Shown here one piece after another: positions 1-8,515 of a stretch of 34,746 bases of DNA. The translations under genes were made by a program, and so were the position numbers. The stretch's first letter is position 1; each line of letters opens with the position of its first letter. The notes under the pieces were generated by a model. That model was not told the origin of the DNA, ran no database searches, and saw only the letters and a list, made by a program, of their open reading frames with translations. Source of the DNA: Burkholderiales bacterium (GTDB lineage Bacteria; Pseudomonadota; Gammaproteobacteria; Burkholderiales; SG8-39). The DNA lies in assembly GCA_020845995.1 (NCBI GenBank), contig JADLES010000032.1, positions 1 through 34,746 of the forward strand. The letters are read 5' to 3'.

Positions 1-1
1 C

Positions 2-784
2 ATGCTGAACGACAAGGAGCGGCGCGAAGCCGCGGATATCCTCCTCAAGGCCGAGAAGGAGCGCAAGGCGGCAGTGCAGCTATCGAAGACCTTCCCCGCC
101 ATCGAGGTCGAGGACTCCTACGCGATCTCGCGCCTGGTGAATGAAGCCAAGGTGGCCGCCGGCTCGAAGGTCATCGGCAACAAGATCGGGCTCACCTCGA
201 AGGCGATGCAGGCGTCCTCGCAGATCGACGAGCCGGACTACGGCGTGCTGCACGATTACATGATCATCGAGGACGGCGCCAAGGTGCCTTTCGAGCGCTT
301 CATCGTGCCGCGCGTGGAACCTGAGCTCGTGTTCGTGCTCGGCAAGCCGCTGAAGGGCCCCGGCGTCGGGCTGCTCGATGTGCTGCGCGCCACCGAGTAC
401 GTGGTGCCCGCGATCGAGATCATCGACGCGCGCATCCAGAATCCGCGCAAGATCACCGACACCGTGGCCGACAACGGCGCCGCGGCCGGCCTCATCGTCG
501 GCGGGCGCCCCGTGGGCCCGATGGAGGTCGACCTGCGCTGGGTGGGCGCGCTGCTCTACCGCAACGCCGACATCGAGGAAACCGGGGTTGCCGCCGGCGT
601 GCTGGGCCACCCGGCCATGGCGATCGCTTGGCTCGCCAACAAGGTGGGGCGCTTCGGCGACATCCTCGAGCCGGGCCGCGTGATGCTCTCGGGCTCCTTC
701 ACGCGCCCGGTCTGGGCGCAGAAGGGCGACACGCTGCGCGCCGACTTCGGCAGCCTGGGCAGCCTCTCGGTCCAGTTCGTCTGA
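2..784 (+). CDS. hpaH: 2-oxo-hept-4-ene-1,7-dioate hydratase (HpaH/HpcG type)
   Basis: This cytoplasmic enzyme adds water to 2-oxohept-4-ene-1,7-dioate in the homoprotocatechuate meta-cleavage route. The related MhpD/DmpE hydratases act on 2-hydroxypenta-2,4-dienoate. The 260 residues match the usual length of about 265. The diagnostic run [15 protein letters not shown] starts at residue 60 and is nearly identical to HpaH. Metal-binding acidic residues expected for the family are visible as E106, E108 (PRVEPEL) and E139 (PAIEIID), and the C-terminal [13 protein letters not shown] segment is intact. The ATG is at the second base of the window, so its ribosome site cannot be seen. The next gene starts 16 bases downstream, implying co-transcription. 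HpaH is the best family match, but the true substrate could be another 2-oxo-alkenoate because no other hpa gene is in view. Confidence 0.88.
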   Translation: MLNDKERREAADILLKAEKERKAAVQLSKTFPAIEVEDSYAISRLVNEAKVAAGSKVIGNKIGLTSKAMQASSQIDEPDYGVLHDYMIIEDGAKVPFERFIVPRVEPELVFVLGKPLKGPGVGLLDVLRATEYVVPAIEIIDARIQNPRKITDTVADNGAAAGLIVGGRPVGPMEVDLRWVGALLYRNADIEETGVAAGVLGHPAMAIAWLANKVGRFGDILEPGRVMLSGSFTRPVWAQKGDTLRADFGSLGSLSVQFV

Positions 785-800
785 AGCGCGCCGGACCGCC

Positions 801-1787
801 ATGCGCGCGATCGACGTCCACACGCACTGGTTCCCGAAGGCCTTCCTCGATTTCGTCGCGAAGCACGGCCCCGAGCACGGCGTCGAGTGGAAGGAGGTGG
901 AGGGCAAGGGACCGCAGTTCAAGGTCGGCCACCTGATGACCGGTCCGGTCGGACCGAACTTCACCGATCTCGACGCGCGCCTGGCGATGATGGACGCGCA
1001 GGGCGTGGCCGCGCATGCCGTGTCGCTCTCGCAGCCGCACGTCTACTGGGCCGGGAGGACGCTCGGCGAGAAGCTCGCGGCCCTCTACAACGAGGAGCTG
1101 GCGCGCATGCACGAGCACGCGCCGCGGCGGCTTTTCGGCCTCGCGACCCTGCCGATGCACGAGCCCGACCTCGCCGCGAAGGAGGTGGAGCGCGCGGCGA
1201 AGCTGGCCGGCATGCGGGGGTTCTACCTTTCCACCGTTGTCAACGACAGAGAGCTGTCCGACCCGGTCTTCTTTCCGGTCTACGAGCGTATCGAGGCGCT
1301 CGCGCTGCCCATCTTCCTGCATCCGATCCACGTGATCGCCGCGAAGCGCCTGGAGAAGTTCTACCTCACCAACCTGCTTGGCAATCCGTTCGAAGCGGCG
1401 GTGGCCGCCGCGCACCTCATTTTCGGCGGCGTCATGGACCGTTTCCCGGCGCTCGAATGGGTGCTGCCGCACGCGGGCGGCGCCTTCCCCTGGCTGGCGG
1501 GGCGCCTCAACCGCGGCTGGGAGAAGCGCGCCGACCTCAAGCACATCCAGCACCCGCCGGCGGCGTATCTCAAGCGTTTCTATTACGACACGGTCGGCTA
1601 CTCGAACGACGTGCTGGATTACCTGGTGCGCGTGGTGGGCAGCGACCGCATCCTGATGGGCAGCGATTACTGCTTTCCCATCGCCTACGAGAAGCCGGTC
1701 GAGATCGTCACCGCGCACCCCTCGCTCACGGCGCAGAACAAGCAAGCCATCTGCGAGGCCAATGCCGCGCGGCTGCTGCGACTCTGA
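801..1787 (+). CDS. Amidohydrolase-2 / ACMSD-like metal-dependent decarboxylase or hydrolase
   Basis: This is a 328-residue TIM-barrel protein of the amidohydrolase-2 group, which includes aminocarboxymuconate-semialdehyde decarboxylase and gamma-resorcylate decarboxylase. Metal-site residues are visible: the HxH pair H7 and H9 in DVHTHW, H174 in FLHPIH, H224 in LPHAGGAFPW and D289 in MGSDYCFP. There is no signal peptide, so it is cytoplasmic. It follows the HpaH-type hydratase by 16 bases and is probably in the same operon. That pairing suggests a step in aromatic ring-cleavage metabolism, such as removal of a carboxyl group from a muconate-like intermediate. The exact reaction is inference; the family and metal site are clear. 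Confidence 0.82.
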   Translation: MRAIDVHTHWFPKAFLDFVAKHGPEHGVEWKEVEGKGPQFKVGHLMTGPVGPNFTDLDARLAMMDAQGVAAHAVSLSQPHVYWAGRTLGEKLAALYNEELARMHEHAPRRLFGLATLPMHEPDLAAKEVERAAKLAGMRGFYLSTVVNDRELSDPVFFPVYERIEALALPIFLHPIHVIAAKRLEKFYLTNLLGNPFEAAVAAAHLIFGGVMDRFPALEWVLPHAGGAFPWLAGRLNRGWEKRADLKHIQHPPAAYLKRFYYDTVGYSNDVLDYLVRVVGSDRILMGSDYCFPIAYEKPVEIVTAHPSLTAQNKQAICEANAARLLRL

Positions 1788-1889
1788 CGTTTACCGATCC
1801 GTAGTGATACGCGGTCCGTTTTCTTGATCTTCGTCAAGGTGGGGGTGGGGGTTCGGGCGCGGAATTGACCGGCTTCGCGAGGAGAGGCA

Positions 1890-2864
1890 ATGAGGACGAG
1901 GAGAAAATTTCTATTCGCGGCGCTGGGCGCGGCCGCGCTTGCGGCAAGCGGGCTCGGCGCAGCCGCCGAGGCGTTTCCGAAGGGGCCGGTGCGGCTCATC
2001 GTGCCGTTCTCGCCGGGCGGACCCACCGACACGATCGCGCGGCTGGTCGGCCAGAAGCTGGAGGAGATCTGGGGCCAGCCGGTGGTGATCGACTTCAAGC
2101 CGGGCGGGGGCACCGTGATCGGCATCGCGCAGGTCGCGCGCTCGCCGGCCGACGGCTATACCCTCGGCATCGTCGCCCCGAGCTACACCATCAACCCGGT
2201 GCTGCGCCGCCAGATGCCGTACGACACCGTGCAGGACTTGCGCGGCGTGTCGATACTCACCACGTTTCCCCTGGCGATCGTCGCCCACCCCGGCGAGCCG
2301 TTCGACGACTTGAAGGGCATGATCGAGTACGCGAAGAAGCATCCGGGCAAGCTCTCGTATGCCACGCCCGGCGTCGGCGGCACCTCGCACCTCCTGGTCG
2401 AGCTGCTGAACGGCATCGCCGGCATCGACCTGCTGCACGTGCCGTACAAGGGCAGCGCTCCGGGACGCACCGACGTGATCGCGGGGCGCGTGCCGCTCAT
2501 GTGCGATCCGCTGTTCTCGGCGATGCCCTTCGTGACGGCGGGAAAGCTCAAGGTGATCGCGGTGACGACGCGCGAGCGCGCGCCGGGCTTCGAGCAGTTC
2601 CCGAGCGTCGCCGAGACCTATCCCGGCTTCGACGTGCGCGCCTATCTCGGCTTCGTCGTGCCGAAGGCGACGCCCGACGCCGTGGTGAGGAGCATCCAGC
2701 AGGCGTCGGCGACGGCGCTGCGGGCGCCTGAGGTGCGCAAGCGGGTCGCGGAGCTGGGCAACACGCCCGTGGGCTCCACGCCGGAGGCGTTCGATGCGTT
2801 CATCGCGGCGGACATGGCGAAGTGGGCGAAGGTGATCCGCGACGCCAGGATTCCTCTAGAGTAG
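1890..2864 (+). CDS. Bug/TctC-family periplasmic solute-binding protein (1 of 3)
   Basis: This 324-residue protein belongs to the Bug family, the extracytoplasmic receptors related to TctC of tripartite tricarboxylate transporters. They bind carboxylates and similar small molecules. The N-terminus has a clear twin-arginine motif (TRRKFLF, residues 3-9), then an Ala-rich hydrophobic stretch ending near AAAEA, so export by Tat is likely. The mature part begins with the characteristic FPKGPVRLIVPFSPGG, followed by the DGYTLG segment and the HVPYKGSAPG segment. The start is supported by a strong AGGAGAGG site just upstream. No TctA or TctB membrane subunit lies in the window, so it is an orphan receptor, as is common in Burkholderiales. 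The ligand is unknown. Confidence 0.9.
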   Translation: MRTRRKFLFAALGAAALAASGLGAAAEAFPKGPVRLIVPFSPGGPTDTIARLVGQKLEEIWGQPVVIDFKPGGGTVIGIAQVARSPADGYTLGIVAPSYTINPVLRRQMPYDTVQDLRGVSILTTFPLAIVAHPGEPFDDLKGMIEYAKKHPGKLSYATPGVGGTSHLLVELLNGIAGIDLLHVPYKGSAPGRTDVIAGRVPLMCDPLFSAMPFVTAGKLKVIAVTTRERAPGFEQFPSVAETYPGFDVRAYLGFVVPKATPDAVVRSIQQASATALRAPEVRKRVAELGNTPVGSTPEAFDAFIAADMAKWAKVIRDARIPLE

Positions 2865-2905
2865 GGTATTTTTCGATCAAATTCTTTGTCAAAGGAGATC
2901 GTCCA

Positions 2906-3880
2906 ATGCACAAACTGTTCATGCTCGTCGCGTTCTCGGCGCTGGTCGGAGTCTGGAGCAGCGAGTCCGGGGCGCAGGCCTATCCGTCCAGGCCGATCAA
3001 GGTCATCGTTCCGTACCCGGCGGGCGGCTCCGCCGACCTCGCGGCCCGGGTGATCACCGAGAGGATGGGCGCGGTGATGGGGCAGCCGTTCATCCTGGAA
3101 TTCAAACCGGGAGCAGGTGCGCGCATTGGCACGGAGGCGATGGCCAACGCCGCGCCCGACGGTTACACGCTCGGATACAACACCCCGGCGCCGCTGTGCA
3201 TCGCACCGAGCCTGTACAAGTCGCTGCCCTACGATCCGATGGCCTTCGTGCCGGTGGTCATGCTGAACCATGCGCCGTTCATGGTGACCGTGAGCGCTTC
3301 GGTGCCGGCGAAAACGCTGCAGGAGCTGATCGCGCTGGACAAGGCAAATCCGGGCAAGCTCAACTTCGTATCGTTCGGCGTGGGATCGATGCTGCAGTTC
3401 ATGGGCGAGAATTTCAACATGGTCACGGGCACCAAGCTGGTCCATGTGCCCTACAAGGGAGCGGCGCCCGGGCTCATCGCGCTGCTTTCGGGCGAAGCGC
3501 AGGTGATCTTCGACCAGCTGGCGTCGCTGAAACCGGCGAACTACAGTTCCGGGAAGCTGCGCGCTCTCGCGATCCTCGCGCCCAAGCGTCTGGCGCAGAT
3601 GCCGGACGTGCCCACGGCCACGGAGCTCGGCTTCAAGGGAATCGATGGCGCCGTCTGGTACGGCCTGGTCGCTCCCGCGGGGACGCCGCGCGAAATCGTG
3701 ATGCAGCTCAACGCCGCCGCCAACAAGGCGCTCGTCGACCCGAAGGTCGTGGAGTTGCTGGTGACTCAGAACGCGCAAGTCGTCGACGGCGGGTCGCCCG
3801 AGGTCCTGGCCGCCGCCATCCGCGACGACACGGCCAAGTGGTCTCGCATCATCAAGGCGACCGGTTTCAAGGTGGAGTAG
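2906..3880 (+). CDS. Bug/TctC-family periplasmic solute-binding protein (2 of 3)
   Basis: A second Bug receptor of 324 residues lies 41 bases after the first. The reading frame is open further upstream, but the ATG at 2906 is preceded by AAAGGAG and begins a normal Sec signal peptide (MHKLFMLVAFSALVGVW, cleaved after SGAQA), so this start is preferred. The mature sequence shows the Bug hallmarks YPSRPIKVIVPYPAGGS, ANAAPDGYTLGYN and LVHVPYKGAAPGL. Unlike its neighbours at 1890 and 5426 it has no twin-arginine motif. It is clearly a paralogue, but it differs enough from the first that recent tandem duplication is unlikely. The ligand is unknown. Confidence 0.9.
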   Translation: MHKLFMLVAFSALVGVWSSESGAQAYPSRPIKVIVPYPAGGSADLAARVITERMGAVMGQPFILEFKPGAGARIGTEAMANAAPDGYTLGYNTPAPLCIAPSLYKSLPYDPMAFVPVVMLNHAPFMVTVSASVPAKTLQELIALDKANPGKLNFVSFGVGSMLQFMGENFNMVTGTKLVHVPYKGAAPGLIALLSGEAQVIFDQLASLKPANYSSGKLRALAILAPKRLAQMPDVPTATELGFKGIDGAVWYGLVAPAGTPREIVMQLNAAANKALVDPKVVELLVTQNAQVVDGGSPEVLAAAIRDDTAKWSRIIKATGFKVE

Positions 3881-3937
3881 GCATGGCCGGGCTCGCTGCG
3901 TCACCCTCTGCCGCGCGCCGGGTCTGCCTCCTGCGGC

Positions 3938-5404
3938 ATGGCGCTTGACCTGAGGTTCCGTCCCTGGCGCAGGATCGGGCCGGGCAACGCGCATCGCTCG
4001 CTCTGGGTCGACCAGGCGCTCGCGCGGGAGTCCCCGGCCGCGCCGCGCGCGCTCGAGAACGAGCAGCATGCCGACGTGTGCATCATCGGCGGCGGTTTCA
4101 CCGGCCTGTGGACCGCGCACCGGCTGCGCGATCTCGATCCCGCGCTGCGCATCGCGGTGCTCGAGGCGGACGCCTGCGGCACCGGCGCGAGCGGCCGCAA
4201 CAGCGGCGGGATGAGCCACTGGTGGTCGAAACTGCCCACGCTCCTGCATCTGCTCGGCGCGGAGGACGCGAAGCGCGTGCTGCGGGCGAGCACGGCGGCG
4301 CTCGACGACATCCGGGCTTTTCTGGCGGAGCATCGCATCGAGTGCGAACTGCGCAGCGTACGCTCGGTGTGGAGCGCGACCGCGCGGACGCAGGTCGGAG
4401 CGTGGAACGGGATGTTCAGCGCCGCGGAGTCGCTCGGTTTGACGCCGCCGCACCGGGTGCTCGCCGCAGAGGAATTGCGCGCGCTGTTCGGCAAGGGTCC
4501 CTATCTCGCCGGCGTGATCGAGGAGGGCGCGACGCGCGTGCAGCCCGCGCTGCTCGCCCGCGGCCTGCGCCGCGCCGCGCTCGAGCGCGGCGTGGAGATC
4601 TTCGAGGACTCACCGGTATCGCGCGTCGCCGGCGAGCCCGGCCGGCTGGTCGTTCAGGCCGGGAGGGGGCGCGTCTACGCGGACAAGGTGGTGCTCGCCG
4701 CGAACGCGTGGATGGCGCACCTGCCCGAGTTCCGCTCCTCGATCGTGGTGGTGTCGAGCGACATCGTCGTCACCGCCCCGATCCCCGAGCTGCTCGACCG
4801 CCTCGGCATGCGCGATCGTCCGGGCGGCGTCAATTCGCGCCAGATGCTCAACTACGGCGGGCTGACGCCGGATGGCCGCGTGTATCTCGGGCGCGGCGGC
4901 GGTACGCTTGCTTTCGCCGCGCGAATCGGCCCGGCCTTCGACTGGTCGCCGCGGCAGGCGGCCGAGGTGGAAGAGGATTTCCGCTTTCTTTATCCGGAGC
5001 TGCGCGAAGTGCCGATCGAGCGAGGCTGGGCCGGCCCGGTGGACCGCGCGCCGGCCGGACTGCCCTGGTTCGGCACGCTGCGGGAGGACGAGCGCGTGCA
5101 CTACGCGATGGGCTATTCGGGGCACGGGGTTGCCGCGAGCGCGATCGGCGGGCGCATTCTCGCCTCGTCGGTGCTCGGCCGCAGCGATGAATGGACTTCG
5201 CTCGCACGATGTTTTCAGCGGTGCCGCCGCGGCGGCTATCCGCCCGAGCCGGTGCGCTACCTGGGCGGACGCATGGTGCGCGCGGCGGTGGCGCGCAAGG
5301 AAATGGCCGAGCGCCAGGGCAGGCAGCCTTCGCTCGTGGACAAGGCGCTCGCGCGCCTCGCGCCGGCGACGATCACCGGGCGGTCGCCGGCTGTGCAACA
5401 CTAG
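3938..5404 (+). CDS. FAD-dependent oxidoreductase, DAO family (PuuB/OrdL/glycine-oxidase-like)
   Basis: This 488-residue flavoprotein belongs to the D-amino-acid/glycine oxidase family, which oxidises amines or amino acids and passes electrons to oxygen or a carrier. A Rossmann motif CIIGGGFTGLWTA (residues 48-60) is followed by an acidic ribose ligand in VLEAD (E77). GTGASGRNSGGMSHWWSK (81-98) is the flavin-contacting loop typical of gamma-glutamylputrescine oxidase relatives. The C-terminal GYSGHGVAASAIGG closes the FAD site. The region around residues 410-488 is rich in basic residues and is longer than in the core family. There is no signal peptide. The ATG at 3938 lacks a good ribosome site, so the first 20 or so residues are uncertain. 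It sits between two Bug receptors, so it may oxidise an imported amine or amino acid; that is inference. Confidence 0.82.
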   Translation: MALDLRFRPWRRIGPGNAHRSLWVDQALARESPAAPRALENEQHADVCIIGGGFTGLWTAHRLRDLDPALRIAVLEADACGTGASGRNSGGMSHWWSKLPTLLHLLGAEDAKRVLRASTAALDDIRAFLAEHRIECELRSVRSVWSATARTQVGAWNGMFSAAESLGLTPPHRVLAAEELRALFGKGPYLAGVIEEGATRVQPALLARGLRRAALERGVEIFEDSPVSRVAGEPGRLVVQAGRGRVYADKVVLAANAWMAHLPEFRSSIVVVSSDIVVTAPIPELLDRLGMRDRPGGVNSRQMLNYGGLTPDGRVYLGRGGGTLAFAARIGPAFDWSPRQAAEVEEDFRFLYPELREVPIERGWAGPVDRAPAGLPWFGTLREDERVHYAMGYSGHGVAASAIGGRILASSVLGRSDEWTSLARCFQRCRRGGYPPEPVRYLGGRMVRAAVARKEMAERQGRQPSLVDKALARLAPATITGRSPAVQH

Positions 5405-5425
5405 CCGCAGGCAAAAGGAGAAATC

Positions 5426-6412
5426 ATGGCGTTCAACCCTACCAGACGCCGCGTCGTCGCCGGCATGGCGCTGGCCCCGATCGCGGCCGGCGCTCCCGCC
5501 ATCGTCCGCGCACAGAGCGAAAAACCGCTGACCATCGTCTTGACCGTGACGCCGGGAACCGCTTCGGACAACCTCGCGCGCATGCTGGGCGAGCGGCTGC
5601 GCGCCAGGCTGAACCGCCCGCTGGTCGTCGAGGCGAAGCCCGGCGCCGGCGGCCTGCTGGCGATCCAGTACCTCAAGGAGCGCGGCGGCGACGGCTCCTT
5701 CCTGTTGATGACCGCCATGTCATCGATCTCGCTGCTGCCGCTGTTCACGTCCAAGCCGACGTTCGATCTCGACAAGGACATCCACCCGGTGGTCGAGTGC
5801 GCCTCGGCGCCGTTCGCGCTCACCGTGAACGCCTCCAGCGGCCTGAAGACCGTGTCCGACTACTTCGACTCGGTGCGTAAGGATCCGAAACGCGGCTCGA
5901 TCGGCGTGCCGAGCGTCACCAGCACGATGGCGCTGGTGATCTTCCGCCTCGCCAGGGACCTCAACCTGCCGCTGCAGCGGGTCGGCTACCGCGGCGGCAC
6001 GCCGCTGCTCGCCGACCTGCTCGGCAACCAGATTCCGGCGAGCGGCTCGGTCCTCCCGGACTACCTGGAGAATCACCGCAGCGGCAAGCTCAAGATCCTC
6101 GCGCTCCTGGACGACAAGCGCTCGGTGCTCGCGCCCGACATTCCCACCTTCGCGGAGGCTGGTTATCCGGGTTACGTGGCGACCACCTCGTGGGGATTGT
6201 ATGGCGTGGCGGGGATGCCGAAAGCGCTCGCGGCACAGTACGCTGCGATCGTCACCGAGGCGCTGGGCAGCGCGCCCATCGTCGAGGCGATGCACAAGAT
6301 GGGACTGGTGCCCATGGGCGGAACGCCGGAGCAGTTCCTGCGCAAGGTACACGACGATCGCCAGCGCTGGGCGCCGGTGATCAAGGCCTCCGGGATCAGC
6401 CTCGATTCCTGA
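5426..6412 (+). CDS. Bug/TctC-family periplasmic solute-binding protein (3 of 3)
   Basis: The third Bug receptor has 328 residues and starts at an ATG preceded by AAAGGAG, 21 bases after the flavoprotein. Its N-terminus (MAFNPTRRRVVAGMALAP) carries a twin-arginine-like motif TRRRVVA and a hydrophobic stretch ending near VRAQ, suggesting Tat export. The mature region is more divergent than the other two copies. The first strand reads KPLTIVLTVTPGTASDNLARML in place of the usual VPFxPGG, yet LVVEAKPGAGG and the C-terminal PEQFLRKVHDDRQRWAPVIKASGI are typical. The close spacing suggests it serves the same pathway as the flanking oxidoreductases. The ligand is unknown. Confidence 0.88.
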   Translation: MAFNPTRRRVVAGMALAPIAAGAPAIVRAQSEKPLTIVLTVTPGTASDNLARMLGERLRARLNRPLVVEAKPGAGGLLAIQYLKERGGDGSFLLMTAMSSISLLPLFTSKPTFDLDKDIHPVVECASAPFALTVNASSGLKTVSDYFDSVRKDPKRGSIGVPSVTSTMALVIFRLARDLNLPLQRVGYRGGTPLLADLLGNQIPASGSVLPDYLENHRSGKLKILALLDDKRSVLAPDIPTFAEAGYPGYVATTSWGLYGVAGMPKALAAQYAAIVTEALGSAPIVEAMHKMGLVPMGGTPEQFLRKVHDDRQRWAPVIKASGISLDS

Positions 6413-6502
6413 CACGGCGCGACCGGGCTCTTGGCTGAGGATCGCAACGAACAGCTGCAGCGCGTCAGCGCCATCGGCCTGACGCCCAGGGCACCCGGCG
6501 GC

Positions 6503-7546
6503 ATGCAATACCGCCATGTCGGTCGCTGTGGCCTGCGCGCTTCGGCGATCGGCGTGGGCTGCTTTGCCTTCGGCGGCTATGTGAGCGTCGCGCAGAGCCG
6601 CGCGGTGGTCGACCAGGCGCTCGAGCTGGGCATCAACTATTTCGACACGGCCAACAGCTACGGCCTCGGCGCGTCCGAGGAGGCCCTCGGCGCGGCGCTG
6701 AAAGGTCGGCGCGAGCGCGCGCTCATCGCGACCAAGTTCGGCAACCGCATGGACGACGGGCCCAATGATCTCGGGGCGTCGCGCATCGCGATCCTCCGCG
6801 CCTGCGAGGCGAGCCTGCGCCGCCTCGGCACCGACTACATCGATCTCTACCAGCTGCATTGGCCGGACCGCGCCACGCCGATCGAGGAAACGCTGCGCGC
6901 GCTGGATGACCTGGTGCGCGCCGGCAAGGTGCGCTACATCGGCGCGTCGAACCTGTTCGCCTGGGAGCTGTGCGAAGCGCATTTCATCGCCGAGCGCCAC
7001 GGCTGGGCGCGCTTCGTGTCGGCGCAGGATCACTACAGCCTCCTGTACCGCGATGTGGAGAAGCGCTTCGAGCCGTTCTGCGTCAAGTACGGGATCGGCA
7101 TGACGCATTACTTTCCGCTGGCCGGCGGCATGCTGAGCGGCGCCCATCAGCGCGGCAGGATCGCGCCGGGGTCGCGCCAGGCCGGCAGTCCGAGCACGCC
7201 GGCATGGCAGTCCGCGCGCAACTGGGACGTGCAGGAGGCGCTGCTCGCCTTCGCCCGCGAGCGCGGCTGGACGCTCGGCCCGATGTCGCTCGCCTGGCTG
7301 CTCACGCGGCCGGCGACCTTCACCGTCATCGCCGGGGCCGACAAGCCCGAGCACCTGCGCGAGAACGTGAAGGCGCTGGAGATCCGTTTCACCGAGGAAG
7401 ACCTGCGGGAGATCGATCGCCTCACGCTGGTTGATGAGGACCGCAGCGTCGCCCCGGTATATCGGACGTTGCGCCCGGAAAAAGTGCACGAATTCGAGCC
7501 GCGGCAGCGGGCGTCTGCCGGCGCCGCCGGCCAGCCGCCCGACTAA
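6503..7546 (+). CDS. Aldo/keto reductase
   Basis: This 347-residue NADPH-dependent reductase of the aldo/keto reductase superfamily is of the YghZ/Kv-beta-like group. The catalytic tetrad is visible from the chosen start: D48 and Y53 in YFDTANSYGLG, K78 in IATKFG and H119 in YQLHWPD. The segment GKVRYIGASN and the cofactor-binding VIAGADKPEHLRENVKAL near the C-terminus are intact. The frame extends to a TTG at 6431, but ATG 6503 gives the classical start MQYRHVGRCGLRASAIGVG, so it is preferred even though its ribosome site is weak. It is the last gene of the + strand run, ending 29 bases before a convergent IclR gene. Its substrate is unknown. Confidence 0.87.
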   Translation: MQYRHVGRCGLRASAIGVGCFAFGGYVSVAQSRAVVDQALELGINYFDTANSYGLGASEEALGAALKGRRERALIATKFGNRMDDGPNDLGASRIAILRACEASLRRLGTDYIDLYQLHWPDRATPIEETLRALDDLVRAGKVRYIGASNLFAWELCEAHFIAERHGWARFVSAQDHYSLLYRDVEKRFEPFCVKYGIGMTHYFPLAGGMLSGAHQRGRIAPGSRQAGSPSTPAWQSARNWDVQEALLAFARERGWTLGPMSLAWLLTRPATFTVIAGADKPEHLRENVKALEIRFTEEDLREIDRLTLVDEDRSVAPVYRTLRPEKVHEFEPRQRASAGAAGQPPD

Positions 7547-7575
7547 GCGCGGGCGAGGGTCGCTCGCGAGGCCCG

Positions 7576-8385
7576 TCAGCGGCCCGGCGAGGCGGCGGGC
7601 TCCGGGAAGAGCCGCGCGCCGTAGGCACGGTGGCCGCGCAGTTGCGCGGTGAGGCGCTCCGCGGCTTCGCGCACGAGCGTGGCGAGGCGCCGCAGGCGCT
7701 CACGGTCGGGTGGATGGTCGAAGTAGCTCAAGCTGATCCCCGCGACCGGGGTTCCCGACCCGTCGAGAACCGCGGCGCCGACGGCGGTCAGCCCTGCGTG
7801 GCTCTCCTCGCGGGCCACCGCCCAGCCGGCTCTGCGGGCCGCGGCGAGGTCGCGCTCGAGCTCCTTGCGGTTGCGCAGCGAGCCTGCCGTGAGCGTGCGC
7901 AATGCCTTGCGCCCGCCCAGCTGCGACTCCAATGCGGCGGCCGGCATGCGCATGAGGATCGCCTTGCCGAGCGCCGTCGTCGTGCAGGGCAAGCGGCTGC
8001 CGGCGGGCCAGATGAGGCGGATCGGCAGCGAGCCTTCCCGGCACATCAGGATCAGCACCTCATCGCCATCGAGGACGCCGAAATAGGCGGTGCACTGGGT
8101 GGCCGCGACCAGCGCGTCGAGCGCGGCCACGGCAAGCGCGGGCGCGGGGTTGCTCTCGAGGTAGACGCTCCCCAGCTCGAACGCGCGCAGGCCGAGGCGA
8201 AATCCGCCGCCGGGCGCGCGCTCGACGAAGCGGAACTGCTCGAGCGTCGCGAGCAGGCGAAGCAGGCTGGTGCGCGCCATCCCCAGGCGGCGCGCGAGCG
8301 CCGCGACCGCCACAACCGGCTGGTCGCGCGTGAAGCAGGCAAGAAGCCGCAGCGCGTTGGTGACGGTCTTCGACGTTTCCGGCAT
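7576..8385 (-). CDS. IclR-family transcriptional regulator
   Basis: This 269-residue regulator has an N-terminal winged helix-turn-helix (about residues 5-65, with VAALARRLGMARTSLLRLLATLE as the recognition region). A C-terminal effector-binding domain (about 75-255) contains TALGKAILM and the AGISLSYFDHP strand. The frame opens further upstream, but ATG 8385 is preceded by GGGGAGAAGGG and gives a typical IclR start (MPETSKTVTNALRLL). It diverges from the unknown gene at 8516 with 130 bases between them, where two related 15-bp elements lie. That suggests it controls itself and the divergent genes. It is convergent with the aldo/keto reductase operon, which it could also regulate. The effector is unknown; the family usually senses aromatic or small carboxylic acids. 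Confidence 0.9.
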   Translation of the reverse strand: MPETSKTVTNALRLLACFTRDQPVVAVAALARRLGMARTSLLRLLATLEQFRFVERAPGGGFRLGLRAFELGSVYLESNPAPALAVAALDALVAATQCTAYFGVLDGDEVLILMCREGSLPIRLIWPAGSRLPCTTTALGKAILMRMPAAALESQLGGRKALRTLTAGSLRNRKELERDLAAARRAGWAVAREESHAGLTAVGAAVLDGSGTPVAGISLSYFDHPPDRERLRRLATLVREAAERLTAQLRGHRAYGARLFPEPAASPGR

Positions 8386-8440
8386 CCCTTCTCCCCGGGC
8401 TCTCGAGACGGCCAGCGATGGCATCCCGGCGATCCGGGAG

Positions 8441-8470
8441 TTGACCGGCGTCCGGCGCCTGTCCTACGCT
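8441..8470 (+). promoter_or_regulatory. Candidate promoter for the unknown gene at 8516
   Basis: TTGACC (8441-8446) is followed after 18 bases by TACGCT (8465-8470), a fair -35 with a weak -10. The first of the two 15-bp elements starts at the last base of this -10. A regulator bound there would block initiation, as expected for IclR-type repression. Read by eye only. Confidence 0.35.
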
Positions 8471-8504
8471 ATCCGTTATCAGGAGAGCATATCCGATTAT
8501 CGGA
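8470..8504. promoter_or_regulatory. Paired IclR-type operator candidate
   Basis: Two related 15-bp elements, TATCCGTTATCAGGA (8470-8484) and TATCCGATTATCGGA (8490-8504), start 20 bases apart, about two helical turns. The second contains the palindrome TCCGA-TTA-TCGGA. Its form resembles known IclR-family sites such as the PcaR box GTTCGATAATCGCAC. The position, between the IclR gene and its divergent neighbour and overlapping a candidate -10, fits a repressor site. Binding is inferred. Confidence 0.55.
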
Positions 8505-8515
8505 CACCGAACACG

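Noticed and set aside
1825..1838. Palindrome TTGATCTTCGTCAA ahead of the first Bug gene as operator or terminator
   Set aside because: Only four base pairs in each arm and no T-run; too weak to call.
2642..4453. 603-codon open frame on the - strand
   Set aside because: It lies opposite two clear genes (Bug protein and FAD oxidase) and has no family features.
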